NCBI RefSeq assembly: GCF_950295315.1 | Contig: NC_080164.1 | Location: forward strand, 7,882,082-7,946,081 | From: Erinaceus europaeus | Taxonomy: Eukaryota; Chordata; Mammalia; Eulipotyphla; Erinaceidae | DNA length: 64,000 nucleotides | Direction of reading: 5' to 3' | Part shown: positions 20,708 through 32,105 of the stretch, in pieces | Numbering within the stretch: position 1 is the first letter of the stretch | Layout: each line of letters opens with the position of its first letter | The notes under the pieces: generated by a model | Databases searched by the model: none | What the model saw: only the letters and a program-made list of their open reading frames with translations | Told to the model about the DNA's origin: nothing | Program-made: the position numbers and the translations under genes

Positions 20708-21260
20708 ATGTTTTTTTCTTTTAACATTTTATTGGGACGGGGTAATGGTTTACAATATGGTTGTTGACACAAGGGTACAGTTTCTTATCTCCCAGTGACA
20801 GTTGTCTGCAAACACTGTCATCCCCAACTTAGGACCAGGGCCACATACCCCCACACACACCTCCTCCCTGCCCTCCTTCCCAGAGTCTTCTGCCTTGGTG
20901 TGAATGCACTGACCCGAGTCACCTTTCACTCTGTGTTCCCATTTTCTGTCCTTGTGTCTTTAGTCCTGCCTGAGTGAGAGCTTTTGGTATTTCTTCTTTT
21001 GGAGCTTATACCACTTAACATTATTTTTTTCAAGCTTCATTTAAGATGACTTTATCACCTAAGAAGTGAGAAAAAAAAAAAAGGAGAAATGAGGGGGAAA
21101 AATGACTGTCATTTTTAAGAGCTGAGTAGTGTTTCTTTGTGTATATATTCCACACAGTAACAAATGTTGTAGAAGTTTTGGTGTAGAAGAAGTATACAAC
21201 CTGTGAAACAGCATTTTCTCAATAAATGATATATTCACACATACAACTGAAAAAGGAGCA
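20708..21260 (-). mobile_element. L1 3' end fragment, variant 3'UTR
   Basis: CATTTTATTGGGACGGGGTA, AGAGTCTTCTGCCTTGGTG, and GAGCTGAGTAGTGTTTCTTTG parallel the order of the main L1 3' end on the same strand, but a different 3'UTR variant is present (CAGTTTCTTATCTCCCAGTG). A related piece is at 43983-44135. Confidence 0.65.
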
Positions 21261-21353
21261 TGTAAACCATCAACCAAGAAAGTTTATGTGCCACAATAAG
21301 TAGATATTAAAAGAATAAAATCATTGGGAGTATTTTTTTTCTTTTCTGAGTTT

Positions 21354-21781
21354 TTTTATTGGGGAATTAATGTTTTACATTCAACAGTTAGTACAATAGT
21401 TTGTACATGCATAACATTCCCCAGTTTCCCATATAACAATACAACCCCCACTAGGTCCTCTGAATCCTTCTTGGACCTGTATTCTCCCCACCCACCCACC
21501 CCAGAGTCTTTTACTTTGGTGCGATATGCCAATTCCATTTCAGGTTCTACTTCTGTTTTTGTTTCTGATCTTGTTTTTTAACTTTGGCCTGAGAGTAAGA
21601 TCATCCCATATTCATCCTTCTGTTTCTGACTTATCTCACTCAACATGATTTTTTCAAGGGCCATGCAAGATTGGCTGAAAACGGTGAAGTCAACATTTTT
21701 TACAGCTGAGTAGTATTCCATTGTGTATATATACTACAACTTGCTCAGCCACTCATCTGTTGTTGGACACCTGGGTTGCTT
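21354..21781 (-). other. L1 3'UTR of the main element
   Basis: About 430 bases after ORF2. The sense strand has CGCACCAAAGTAAAAGACTC, a G-rich patch (complement CCCACCCACCCACCCC at 21487-21502) and GGGGGTTGTATTGTTATATG, ending in CCCCAATAAAAAAAC, which includes an AATAAA signal. G-rich 3'UTR tracts are common in mammalian L1s. Confidence 0.8.
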
Positions 21782-24700
21782 TCAGGTTTTGGCTATTACA
21801 AATTGTGCTGCCAAGAACATATGTGTACACAGATCTTTTTGGATGGATATGTTGTGTTCCTTAGGATATAACCCCAGGAGAGGAATTATAGGATCATAGG
21901 GTAGGTCCATTTCTAGCCTTCTGAGAATTCTCCAGACTTCTCCACAGAGGTTGGACCAATTTACATTCCCAGCAGCAGTGTAGGAGGGTTCCTTTGACCC
22001 CACACCCTCTCCAGCATTTGCTGCTGTTACCTTTTCTGATGTATGACATTCTCACAGGAGTGAAGTGGTATCTCGTTGCTGTCTTGATTTGCATTTCTCT
22101 GACAATCAGAGACTTGGAGCATTTTTTCATGTGTTTATCAGCATTTTGGATCTCTTCGGTGGTGAATATTCTGTCCATGCCCTCCCCCCATTTTTGGATG
22201 GGGTTATTTGTTGTCTTGTTGTTGAGTTTGGCAAGCTCTTTATATATGTTGGTTATTAAACTCTTGTCTGATGTATGGCATGTAAAGATCTTCTCCCATT
22301 CTGTGAGGGGTCTCTTGGTTTGGGTAGTGGTTTCTTTTGCTGTTAAGAAGCTTTTTAATTTGATATAGTCCCATAGGTTTATGCTTGCCTTTGTCTTTTT
22401 TGTAAGTGGATGTGTTTCACTGAAGAAGTCTTTAAAATTTATGCGGAAAAGAGTTCTGCCAATATTTTCTTCTAGGTATCTGATAGTTTGTGGTCTAACA
22501 TCCAAGTCCTTGATCCACTTGGAATTTACTTTTGTATTTGGTGAAATACAGTGGTTCAGTTTCATTCTTCTGCATATTTCAACCCATTGTTTCCAACACC
22601 ATTTGTTGAAGAGACTCTGGTTTCCTCATTTAATAGTCTGAGCCCCTTCGTCAAAGATTAGATGTCCATAGGTGTGGGAGCTCACTTCTGGGCTCTCAAT
22701 TCTATTCCACTTGTCAGTGTGTCTATTCACGTTCCAGTACCAAGCAGTTTTGATGACAATGGCCCTATAATACAATTTGAGATCTGGGAGTGTGATGCCT
22801 CTGGTTCTGTTCTTTTTTCTCAAGATTGTTTTGGCAATTCTAGGTCTTTTCTGGTTCCAGATAAACATTTGTAGCATTTGCTCTATTCTCCTAAAAAATG
22901 TGGTTGGGATCTTGATGGGGATAGAATTAAATTTGTAGATGGCTCTGGGTGGTATATTCATTTTGATGATATTAATTCTACCAACCCATGAACATGGAAT
23001 ATCTTTCCACTTCTTTGTGTCTTTTTCAATTTCATTGAGTAGTGACTTATAATTATCAGTATACAAGTCTTTCACTGCTTTGGTTAGGTTTACTCCTAGA
23101 TATTTTATTGTTTTTGTTGCTATAGTAAAAGGAATTTATTTCTGGATTTCAATTTCTTCTAGCTTAGTGTTTGCATAGAGGAATGCCACTGACTTTTGAA
23201 TGTTAATTTTGTAGCCTGACACCTTACTGTATTGCCTGATGATTTCCAAAAGCTTCTTGCTGGATTCCTTTTCCATGTATACTATCATGTCATCTGCAAA
23301 TAGGGAGAGTTTGACTTCTTCTCTTCCAATCTGTATCCCTTTAATTCCTTGCTCCTGCCTGATTGCTATGGCAAGAACTTCCAACACTATGTTGAATAGT
23401 AATGGTGATAGTAGGCAGCCCTGTCTAGTACCTGATCTGAGGGGAAATGCTTCCAGTTTTTCACCATTGAGTATGATGTTGGCTATAGGTTTGCTATATA
23501 TAGACTCCACTATCTTCAGGAATTTTCCATCTATTCCCATCTTTTGTAGTGTTTTTGATCATAAAGGGATGCTGTATTTTGTCAAAGGCTTTCTCTGCAT
23601 CTATTGATATTGCCATGTGTTTTTTGGTCTTGCTTTTGTTGATGTGGTGGATCACATTGATTGATTTATGTATATTAAACCAACCTTGCATGCCTGGGAT
23701 AAACCCCACTTGGTCATGATGAACAATATTTTTAATATACTGCTCTATCTGGTTGGCTAGAATTTTGTTCAGTATTTTAACATCTATGTTCATCAGAGAT
23801 ATTGGTCTGTAGTTTTTTTTTTTTTTTTTTGGTTTTGTCCCTGTCTGCTTTTGGTATCAGAGTGATGTTAGCTTCATAGAAGCTGGCAGGGAGTATTCCA
23901 GTGTCTTCAACCTTCTAGAAGACTTTTAAAAGTAGAGGTATTAGTTCTTCTTTGAAGGTTTTGTAGAATTCATTTGTAAAACCATCTGGTCCAGGACTTT
24001 TATTTTGGGGGAAGTTTTTGATAAGTGTTTCAATTTCACTGGCTGTGATGGGCCTGTTCATGTTATCCACTTCCTCTTTACTTAGTTTTGGAAGTTGGTA
24101 GATATCTAGGAAATCTTCCATTTCTTCCAGGTTCTCTAGCTTGGTGGCATATAGTTGTTCATAGAAGCCTCGCATGATATGTTGAATATTTATGCTGTCT
24201 GTTGTGATAGCTCCTCTTTCATTTACTATCCGATTTATTTGGGTCTTCTCCCTTTTTTGTTTTGTGAGTCTGGCTAAAGGTTTGTCGTTTTTTTCACTCT
24301 TTCGAAGAACCAACATTTACTTTTGTTGATCTTTTGTATGGTTTTCTTATTCTCAATGTTATTTATTTCTGCCCTAACTTTAGTGATTTCTGTCCTTCTG
24401 GTTGCTTTAGGGTTCCTTTGTTGTTGTTCTTCTAGGTCTTTAAGATGTGCAATCAGGCTGTTTATTTGTGCTTTTTCTTGTTTTCTAATGTGTGCTTGTA
24501 TAGCTATGAACTTCCCTCTCAGTACTGCCTTAGCTGTGTCCCGAATATTTTGATAGCTTGTGTCTTCATTTTCATTGAATTCTCGAAACATTTTGATTTC
24601 TTCCTTTATTTCCTCTTTGACCCAGAAGTTGTTAAGAAGTGTACTGTTGAGCTTCCACATTTTGGCACTGTTACTAATCTTTTGTTGATTGTTAAGTGTT

Positions 24701-25385
24701 AGTTTAATTCCACTGTGGTCTGAGAAGATGCTTGGGATGATTTCAATGCTCTTGAATTTTCTGATGCTGTCTTTGTGGCCTAACATATGGTCTATCCTTG
24801 AGAATGACCCATGTGGATTTGATAAAATGTGTATTCCAGTTTCTTGGGATGAATGACGCTGAAAATGTCCAATAGTTCTAGTTTATCTATCTCCTTATTT
24901 AGCTCCCTCATTTCTTTATTGATTTTCTGCCTGGATGATCTGTCAAGTTGAGAGAGTGGGGTGTTGAAGTCCCCTACTATGACTGTGTTGCTGTTAATAT
25001 ATTGCTGTAGCTCTTTCAGTAAACGTTTGATGTATTTAGATGGCTTCTCATTGGGTGCATAGATGTTAATAATTGTTAAGTCCTCTTGATTGACTGATCC
25101 TCTGAGCATTTTGTAGTGTCCATTCCTATCTTTTTAATCTTATCTATTTTAAAGTCTATCATGTCAGATATGAGAATAGCTGTTCCTGCCCTTTTTTGTG
25201 GGCTATTGGCTTGTATGATAGTTTTCCATCCTTTCACTTTAAGTCTGTGTTTGTCTTGTTGAGTTAGGTGAATTTCCTGTAGACAGCATATTGTCGATCC
25301 ATCTTCCTACTCTGTGTCTTTTAATAGGAGAATTCAGGCCATTGACATTTATTGATATCAAAGATTGAAGATATTTTAACACCAT
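21782..25385 (-). pseudogene. L1 ORF2p (endonuclease/reverse transcriptase), broken
   Basis: Encodes the enzyme that nicks target DNA and copies L1 RNA at the nick. The start ATG is at 25385-25383, followed by INVNGLNSPIKRHRVGRW, the usual ORF2 N-terminus. Endonuclease motifs include CLQEIHLTQQ and TIINIYAPN...VGDFNTPLS (VGDFN at 24977-24963). The reverse-transcriptase domain has [38 protein letters not shown] and the catalytic FADD at 23300-23289. The C-terminal region keeps WRGCGVKGTLLHCCWECKL, the Cys/His segment. About 1200 residues in total, near the usual ~1275. At least seven frame breaks separate the pieces (for example near 25280, 24790, 24300, 23815, 23510, 23100 and 22600). An A-run of 18 on the coding strand lies at 23830-23813, just before YRPIS. 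Confidence 0.92.
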
Positions 25386-25439
25386 TCTTGTAGAGAATGT
25401 TTTTTCTGATATATGTCCTATTTATGATGGTGTGACTCT

Positions 25440-26545
25440 TTATAGAAGACCTTTAAGAACTTCTTTCGGGAGTCGGGCAGTAGCACAGTGGGTTAAGCAC
25501 AGGTGGCGCAAAGCAAAAGGACCTGCGTAAGGATCTAGGTTCCAGCCCCCGGCTCCCCACCTGCAGGGGAGTCGCTTCACAGGTGGTGAAGCAGGTCTGC
25601 AAGTGTCTATCTTTCTCTCCCCCCCTCTGTCTTTCCCTCCTCTCTCCATTTCTCTCTGTCCTATCCAATAACAACCACATAAATAACAACAACAATAATA
25701 ACTACAACAACAATAAAGAAGATAACAAGGGCAACAAAAGGGAAAATAAATAAATAAAATTTTTTTAAAAATCTTAAAAAAAAAAGAACTTCTTTCAGGG
25801 CAGGCTTGGTGATAGTTGATTCCTTCAACTGTTGCTTGTCTGAGAAGGTTTTGATGCCTCCATCTAGTCTGAATGACAGTCTAGCAGGATATAGTATTCT
25901 TGGTTGAAAGCCTTTCTCATTGAGCACTCGATAGGTATCTTTCCATTCTCTTCTGGCCTGTAGTGTTTGTATGGAGAAGTCTGCTGCTAATCTTATGGGT
26001 TTTTCCTCTGTAGGTAACTCTTTGTTTTTTTTTCTTGCAGCCTTCAGGATCCTTTCTTTATCCTTATTCCTTTCCATTCTAAATATGATGTGTCTTGGTG
26101 TCTTTAAGTCTGGGTTAATTCTGTTTGGGACCCTCTGGGATTCTTGAATCTTTATGTCTTTGATGTTGTCTAGACTAGAGACGTTTTTCAGCTATTATGG
26201 CCTGAAGAATGCTTTCTTCCTCTCCCTCTCTTTCTTCCTCTGGTAAGCCAATAATGCATATATTGTTTCTTTTGAAGTCATCCCATAGGTCTCTGTTGTT
26301 GTTTTCAGCATCTCTTAATCTCTTTTTTAGATCTCTTACTTCTTTTTTAGTTGTCTCTAATTCATCCTCAATATTGCTAATTCTGTCTTCAGCCTCATTG
26401 ATTCTATTCTCTCTGCCCTCTACTGTTTTCTGGAGTTCATCTATTTTGTTGCCCTGTTCTGATACTGTTTTAGCTTGTTCAGCTAGTTATGTTCTTAGCT
26501 CAGCTATTTCAGCTTTCAGTTCTCTAATAACCTTGAGATAGTTAG
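25440..26545 (-). pseudogene. L1 ORF1p (RNA-binding chaperone), 5' part missing
   Basis: ORF1p coats L1 RNA as a coiled-coil trimer. Present here: coiled coil (VSEQGNKIDELQKTV, EDRISNIEDELETTKKEV), RRM-like region (RDLWDDFKRNNICIIGLPEE) and C-terminal domain (KPIRLAADFSIQTLQARREW, QPRILYPARLSFR, then KPALKEVLKGLL before the stop at 25442-25440). Breaks: an in-frame TAA at 26489-26487, a frameshift near 26175, and an S1 insertion at 25468-25783 within the last codons. The first ~64 residues lie on the other strand at 27276-27470. Confidence 0.9.
25468..25783 (+). mobile_element. S1 SINE inside L1 ORF1
   Basis: Complete S1 (GGGAGTCGGGCAGTAGCAC head, GTTCCAGCCCCCGGCTCC, tail AACAAGGGCAACAAAAGGG, then AAATAAATAAAA). 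AAGAACTTCTTTC at 25455-25467 recurs exactly at 25784-25796. Removing one copy joins ORF1 codons PALKEVL to KGLL, so it inserted after the L1 was in place. Confidence 0.95.
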
Positions 26546-26554
26546 TGTTTTCTT

Positions 26555-27275
26555 CCTACAAGCAGCAGTAGATCTGTTTCTCTCCTCTCCTCTCCCAGAT
26601 CAACTAGGAATACCAAAGGAGACCACCTGGGACTGAAACAAGATAGGACTAGAACGACTACAGGAACCCAGCAAATCACCGGTGAGTGCAAACACGTGGC
26701 TAGTGACAGAGTGGAGCCTAGGGAGAGACTACGTGGCTGGTAACAGTCCCACGTTCTATCAGTTGAGACACCACCTCCAGTCTGTCCCACCAACAAGGGG
26801 ACAGCTGAAAGGAGGAGAGGACTCCCCGGAGACTCACCAAGTGCAACTCTGAGTCTCCATTGCTATTGCCCTCAAAATCTGGAGCAGTGGCAGGGAGGGA
26901 CACTGGGGGACAGAGATCTAACCAGGAAATTCAGGAGAAGACCTATACCTCAGTGGCATAGCTGTGGGGTTGTGAAAGTCTCTTTGCATAACCACCAGAC
27001 TATCTCTGCCACACCCTGCCTTATCTCTTGGTTAGGAGTCAGTGATTAAGTTAGAAGCCCTCAGGCTCCCATATCCTACAGAGAAGAAAAAAAAAAAAAA
27101 GAGACTTTTAAATAACTGAGCTCCAACTCAGGGATTAAAATACTATTGAAACAACTGTTAACTTCCACCACTGTGAACCCTTTAATTACCTTACTTAGAC
27201 ACAAGTCAGTCCAGGAAATAGTGATCAGTAATTTGAAAAGTACTAAGAGAGGGAACTCATAACATAATATATAAA
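26555..27275 (+). other. Inverted L1 5'UTR segment
   Basis: About 720 bases directly upstream of the plus-strand ORF1 start. It lies opposite to the body of the L1. The first ~20-base L1 start motif is not seen, so the UTR is slightly truncated at the inversion junction (about 26550-26560). A short A-run lies at 27087-27101. No upstream ORF of note. Confidence 0.75.
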
Positions 27276-27470
27276 ATGGGTAAACAAACAAGAAGAAATA
27301 TTGGAGAAACTAACCAGGACAGCAGTCCAGCTAAAAGCCCCCCAAAGGGTGAAGCACAAAATAACAAGTTCAACATCCAAACATTAGCTAAGGAAATAAT
27401 CACAGGAGTTAGTAAAGAGTTTGAAAGAATTGTAATCAGAAATACAGGAACAACAAATGAAACTCTATTT
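27276..27470 (+). pseudogene. L1 ORF1 N-terminus, inverted piece
   Basis: The frame opens MGKQTRRNIGETNQ, runs on through SPAKSPPKGEAQNNKFNIQT and stops in a T-run after NETL. The MGK start and Lys/Arg/Ser/Pro-rich head match mammalian L1 ORF1p. It supplies the residues missing from the minus-strand ORF1, so both come from one RNA. Confidence 0.85.
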
Positions 27471-27479
27471 TTTTTTTAA

Positions 27480-27873
27480 ATGCAATGACGGAGTGGGCCA
27501 ATAGCAAAGTGTGGACAGGGGAGGGACATTTGTTTGGGGCCCTTAACATTCTCAGAATTTAATTAGTCCTACAGGTGCTTGCAATGGCTACAATCAGACG
27601 CTAGAGGGAAGTATGTCCTCATGAAAACCACCACCTGCACATTCAGAACTGGGATGTAACCCCTCATTATTAGCCCATGAATTGAGAATGAAAGTACTCC
27701 AAGGACGTGTGAGATGAAAGGCACAGCTGCAATCCACGTCAGGTTCAGCCACAATATGATCACGGTAGATGAATCCCACTGCTTACCCATTAGCAGCTAA
27801 CACAGATCATAGATCCTTCCTGGTGATGTGGTCAGAGATTCCCAGTCAAGCCCCTTTAGGGTTCAGTTTCTGC

Positions 27874-27915
<42 letters not shown>

Positions 27916-28148
27916 TTATTCACTGGCCTGGTGAATACATTATTATTTTCTGGGACATCACCATGCAGTTATTGTTTTGGAAACTTCCAAAGGAGAGCCT
28001 AATGATGAGCTTCCAGTTTGGGGCATTTTTCAAATTAAATGAGAAACATCAAACTCTTCAAACTCTATATTTAGTCCCATAGCAACTTATAAAAGGGAGT
28101 AGGGGAGTTGGGGTTTGAATTTTAGCTTTTCCTTTTACAATGTGCATG
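27480..28148. other. Single-copy DNA with a (CT)n tract
   Basis: No gene recognised. CT repeats at about 27876-27914 generate Leu/Ser-rich open frames that I do not call. Confidence 0.6.
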
Positions 28149-28153
28149 GACTT

Positions 28154-28595
28154 TGCCAGGCTAGCATGAGGGTGTTTCTTCCCCGGCTGTGCTCTCTGGG
28201 TTGGAGAGAACTCGATCGGAGTCAACCTGGGCTACAGCTTACTCAGCCACGCGGGAGACAGACCAGGAACTCGTGGCAGAGCAGGAAAGCAATGTGTCTT
28301 TATTGATCAGAGACAACACTTTTATCCATTAGAACCAGAAGCAGCAAGTTGGAAGAGGAAATGGCTAGGAAAGGGGGTGGAGAAAAGGAAAGAGCAGGAA
28401 GGTAGAAAGCTTCCCTAGCAACAGCTGCTAGGGTTTTAACTGGTGGGATTAATGTATCCTGCAGGCAGGGTGGATCTTGAGGTAGAAAGAAGATAGATCA
28501 AAGGAATGGGTGAGGAATCTTTCAGGCACAATAATGATTGTGTAAATAGACCACAGTGTCAGCAATGGAGGATGGAGCAGGGAGACTGTCCGACA
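28154..28595 (-). mobile_element. Solo LTR of an endogenous retrovirus
   Basis: 442 bases reading TGTCGGACA...GCCTGGCA on the minus strand, the TG...CA form of an LTR. GACTT flanks it exactly on both sides (28149-28153 and 28596-28600), which fits retroviral integration. It carries ATCAATAAAGACAC (poly-A signal) and a TATA-like GGATAAAAGTG upstream of it. No internal proviral sequence is attached, so it arose by LTR-LTR recombination. Confidence 0.85.
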
Positions 28596-28689
28596 GACTT
28601 GAGAATTTATTAACTATCGGACTGTTGGTTTACTCCTTTAAAGCATGGAGTTATGTGGGAGTCAAATCAGAATGACAAATGCATACTCA

Positions 28690-29602
28690 ACATATAGATA
28701 GAGTCCTAGTAGTGAGTTCCCACAACAATGGTGGGGACTGTCCCACTCTCCAAAGGACGCTGGGTCAACACACGCTGCTATTTGAGGAAGGTGGGTCTTG
28801 AAATGAGTGCAGCCTGAAATGTTCCCAGCTGTGACCATGGAAAGCGAGTTCATACCTACAGGGATGCAGAGGTTACACAGGCTTCTGTGGTGAATATGAA
28901 TAGACATGGTCCCTACATCAGATTGATGAGGTTTATAGTTAATGGTATTTATATACTTTCTCCATATTTAAGAGCTACTCTCTTCCCTGATCGAGCTTTC
29001 TGGTCTTATTTCCAACTCTGATACCGTCTCCCCAGACAGTAACTTTAGCCCACCTGAATGTAAGATGTTGGGCTCAGGCAAAATTAGTAAAGTTATGGAC
29101 CCCTTGGAATATACCTGAAATAGACCTACTAGCTTCTTCCAATATAAAGACCCCAAATCTTATCTGCTCTATTCTTACCTTTAGTTTCCTGACTATTAAA
29201 CATTTTTTTCTGCTTTATATCTTAATGCTTTTCGGTTGCCAAGTTGCAGATGCTACCATGACACCATCCTGACTTCCCTGGGCAGACTACCTCACTGGTG
29301 TGTCCTGGAACCCCATTTCTCCAGATCCCTGCCCCTCTAGGGAAAGATAGAAACAGGCTAGGGGTATGGATTCACCTGTCAGCACCCATGCCCAGCAGAG
29401 AAGCAATTACAAAAGCTAGAACTCCCACCTTCTGCACCTAATAAAGAACGTTGGTCCATACTCCCAGAGGGATAAACAGGGAATCTTCCAATGGAGAGGA
29501 TGGGATGTGAAACTCTGGTGGTGGGAATTGTGTGTAATTGTATCCCTCTTATCTAATGGTCTTGTTGATCATTATTAAATCAATAAAAAAAATTGAAAAA
29601 AA
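28690..29602 (+). mobile_element. RF-A retroposon, long copy
   Basis: About 900 bases collinear with 2345-3427: GAGTGCAGCCTGAAATG, GAGCTACTCTCTTCCCTGAT, GACACCATCCTGACTTCCCT, AGCAATTACAAAAGCTAGAA, GGTGGTGGGAATTGTGTG and TTATTAAATCAATAAAAAAA. Same 3' subfamily as the 1.7 kb copy, without its internal duplication. Confidence 0.85.
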
Positions 29603-29734
29603 CTAAAAGTGAGTACCTCCTCTTAATTGTTTCCTTCTTTACTGTTTCTTTTCTTTTCTCTTTATTTCTTTCTCTCTCCCTTATTTTATGAACCTGGACT
29701 TTGGAATTAATGTTTTTTTGTTTGTTTGTTTGGT

Positions 29735-29776
29735 TTTTGCTCTGGGGCATTGCCTTCATTCAGAGAGAGGAAAGTC

Positions 29777-29818
<42 letters not shown>

Positions 29819-29930
29819 AAACAGAGAGAGAGGAAGAGAGGAGAAAATTTCTCTCCTTGCCACCCCACCTCCCATGTGCTGCCAGGGCTAGAACCTGGTT
29901 TTCCCATAGGAGGGACATGCAGCCAATCAC
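29735..29930 (-). mobile_element. SINE-like element with (AC)n tract
   Basis: An (AC)n run at about 29778-29814 is followed by GA-rich sequence, CCAGGGCTAGAACCTGG (B-box complement) and GGACATGCAGCCAATCACC. The layout matches a reverse tRNA-SINE with a microsatellite in its tail. Subfamily not assigned. Confidence 0.5.
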
Positions 29931-30307
29931 CGTTTTTGTGTGTGTGTTTCCTGTGCTTAGTTCATCGCTGACGTTTCTTGTGACAGGAATGAATATGAGA
30001 TGCTTGGGAGGTCCTCATTCCAGCCACGTGCACAAGGCCCCATTATTGGCATATGAATTTTGCTTCTAAAGTGGCAGATATGCTCATAATATTTTAACTA
30101 GATTTTATAATTGTATAAATTATGTTTGTGTAAATTAGATGTTCTTTGTAATAATAAATTTTACATGTTTTCTATAAATTTTATAATTTCATAAATTATT
30201 ATAGGATAATGTAAATAATCTCATAATTTAATAATCCTTGCAATGTTCAGTGTTCACCTGAATAATTATTTGCTCACTGTTTAAAAAAAAAACACCTTAT
30301 TAAATGC

Positions 30308-30510
30308 TGTGTGGTGGAACATCCAGCTCAGCACACACGTTTCCATGCTGAATGACCTAGGTTCAAGTCCCCAATCCCCATCTGCATGGGGAAAGCTTCT
30401 CAAGTGATGAAGCAGGGTTGCAAGTTTCTCTGTCTTTTTCCCTGTTTATCGTCCCCTTCCTCTCAATTTCTGGCTGTCTCTGTCTTACAAGTAAATAAAT
30501 AAATAAGTAG
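30308..30510 (+). mobile_element. S2 SINE
   Basis: GTGGTGGAACATCCAGCTC head, CAGCACACACGTTTCCATG, AGGTTCAAGTCCCC B box, CATCTGCATGGGGAAAGC and AAATAAATAAATAAG tail. Confidence 0.8.
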
Positions 30511-30563
30511 TAATCTACAATATATATTTAATAATATCAGTTTATTTAAAAATAAAGCAGAAG

Positions 30564-30851
30564 GGGAGTCAGGTGGTAGGGCAGCGGGTTAAGCGCATGT
30601 GGCACAAAGCGCAAGGACTGGCGTAAGGATCCCAGTTCGAGCCCCCAATTCCCCACCTGCAGGAGGAGGGGGTCCCTACACAGATGGTGAAGCTGGTCTG
30701 CAGGTGTCTATTTTTATCTCCCCCTTTCTGTCTTCCCCTCCTCTCTCCATTTCTCTCTGTCTTATCCAACAATGACAACATCAATAACAATAGCAGCAAC
30801 AATAAAAAAAGACAACAAGGTCAACAAAAGGAAAATAAACAAATAAAATAA
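30564..30851 (+). mobile_element. S1 SINE
   Basis: GGGAGTCAGGTGGTAGGGC head, GTTCGAGCCCCCAATTCC, CCACCTGCAGGAGGAGGG and AACAAGGTCAACAAAAGG tail. AAAAATAAAGCAGAAG at 30548-30563 recurs exactly at 30852-30867. Confidence 0.93.
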
Positions 30852-30894
30852 AAAAATAAAGCAGAAGCTAGTTATTTCTGAATGACATTTCTTT

Positions 30895-30896
30895 CT

Positions 30897-30930
<34 letters not shown>

Positions 30931-31025
30931 CAAGAGGCCAGAGTACTTGCTCTGATATGCACAGGGTTGGGGATCGAACTCAGGACCTCATACATGGAAA
31001 CCCTCTGCTCTACTCACTGATCTCA
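30895..31025 (-). mobile_element. S3/S4-type SINE with (GA)n tail
   Basis: GA repeats (about 30901-30930), then GGCCAGAGTACTTGCTCTG, GATCGAACTCAGGACCTCAT and CTCTGCTCTACTCACTGATC. The B-box complement and head place it near the S3/S4 group. Confidence 0.7.
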
Positions 31026-31194
31026 CTGTTATTATAAAGGTAAAGTCATATCTTCCCTGTGAAAGAAAAACTAGTATTGCTTACATTAACTATAGGGGAA
31101 GCATCAAGATAAACAACAATACTAATCAAGTCATGAAATACTGTAATAATATAAATAATATCTAGACCACTGTTTCAAAGTATATCCCTGGTAA

Positions 31195-31390
31195 TTATTT
31201 TTATTTACTTGATAGAGACAGGAAGAAATTGAGAGGGAAAGGTGAGATAGGAAGAGAGACAGAGAGTCACCTGCAGCCCTATTTCACCAATTGCAAAGCT
31301 TTCCTCCTGCAGGTGGGGACTGGGGGCTTGAACCTGGGTCATTGTGCACTGTAATATGTGCACTTAACCAGATGTGCCACCACCTGGCCC
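31195..31390 (-). mobile_element. S2 SINE
   Basis: TTTTTATTTACTTGATAGAG tail complement, CTCCTGCAGGTGGGGACTGG, GCTTGAACCTGGGTC and TGTGCCACCACCTGGCCC head. CCCTGGTAA at 31186-31194 recurs at 31391-31399. Confidence 0.88.
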
Positions 31391-31419
31391 CCCTGGTAAA
31401 TTTTTGTTAGTCATTCAAA

Positions 31420-32030
31420 TGCAAAAAAAAAAAAAAAAGGAAAGGAAAGAAGTGACTTCCATCCTCATTAGGGGTGCAGATGTAGTCACAGTTGAATGTG
31501 CAAAGATATTCCATCTTAATTATTTCATTGCTTCTTGATAACTACTGAGTTTTTGTTTTCATCCCCATGTCTGGAAATCTAGTTTTTCCCTGATTTAGAC
31601 AAACTCTTCAGAAAACTCTTGGTCTGCTCTGTGTTCCCATTAGACTCTTGAATTTTGGGATGACCCCCACTTACTCTGTTTTCTCCAAGGTCCTGGGCTT
31701 TTGTGAGCTGGAGTTGGTATGTGTTGATGGTCCTGAAGTGTGGGAGCAAGTTCAGAGCCCACACTGGGCACTCTGAATCCACCTGACACTCTGCCCAGAG
31801 CCCTCTCTGCAGGCCCACTTTCTTCTGCAAGGCACTAGATGCCAGACCATCTGCTCTCCCTCCCATCTTTCACACCCAGGAAGGACACTAGGCAGGTGTC
31901 TCTCCCTTCAGAGAGTAGGTTTTACCCTCCTCCTCCTAGGCTGATCCCAGTTCTCCTTACAAAATTCTTCACTCACGAGGTCTGGGATTAGCACTTAATG
32001 AGTCAAGGACAGAAATAAAGAGATGATGGA
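31420..32030. other. Single-copy DNA
   Basis: A minus-strand frame of 95 codons (31579-31866) is open but shows no motif I recognise. No repeat seen after the A-run at about 31422-31437. Confidence 0.5.
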
Positions 32031-32032
32031 CG

Positions 32033-32105
32033 GGCAGGATAACTCACCTGAATAGTGTGTCTGTTTTGTCATGTGTATGGTCCCCACTGCATTGGAGGAA
32101 TTTCC
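32033..32105 (+). mobile_element. S5 SINE fragment
   Basis: GGCAGGATAACTCACCTGAA, TAGTGTGTCTGTTTTGTCAT and CCCACTGCATTGGAGGAA match the reverse element at 58490-58628. It ends in the GA tract of the next SINE. Confidence 0.6.

Larger units (their letters stand above)
21333..27475 (-). mobile_element. L1 retrotransposon, nearly complete, 5' end inverted
   Basis: From right to left on the minus strand it holds part of ORF1 (26545-25440), a ~54-base spacer, ORF2 (25385-21782), 3'UTR and a poly(A) tail (T-rich at 21333-21358). The first part of the element, 5'UTR and the ORF1 start, lies at about 26555-27470 on the opposite strand. This is the layout of a twin-primed L1 insertion. ORFs have few breaks for their length, so it is fairly young, but it cannot be active. 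An S1 SINE sits near the end of ORF1. Flanking A-rich AAAAAAAATA may be the target duplication, but this is not decisive. Confidence 0.9.

Noticed and set aside
22000..26541. Many plus-strand open frames of 60-124 codons
   Set aside because: They are antisense shadows of the minus-strand L1 ORF1 and ORF2.
31579..31866. Minus-strand frame of 95 codons
   Set aside because: No homology I recognise and no splice or retrocopy structure.
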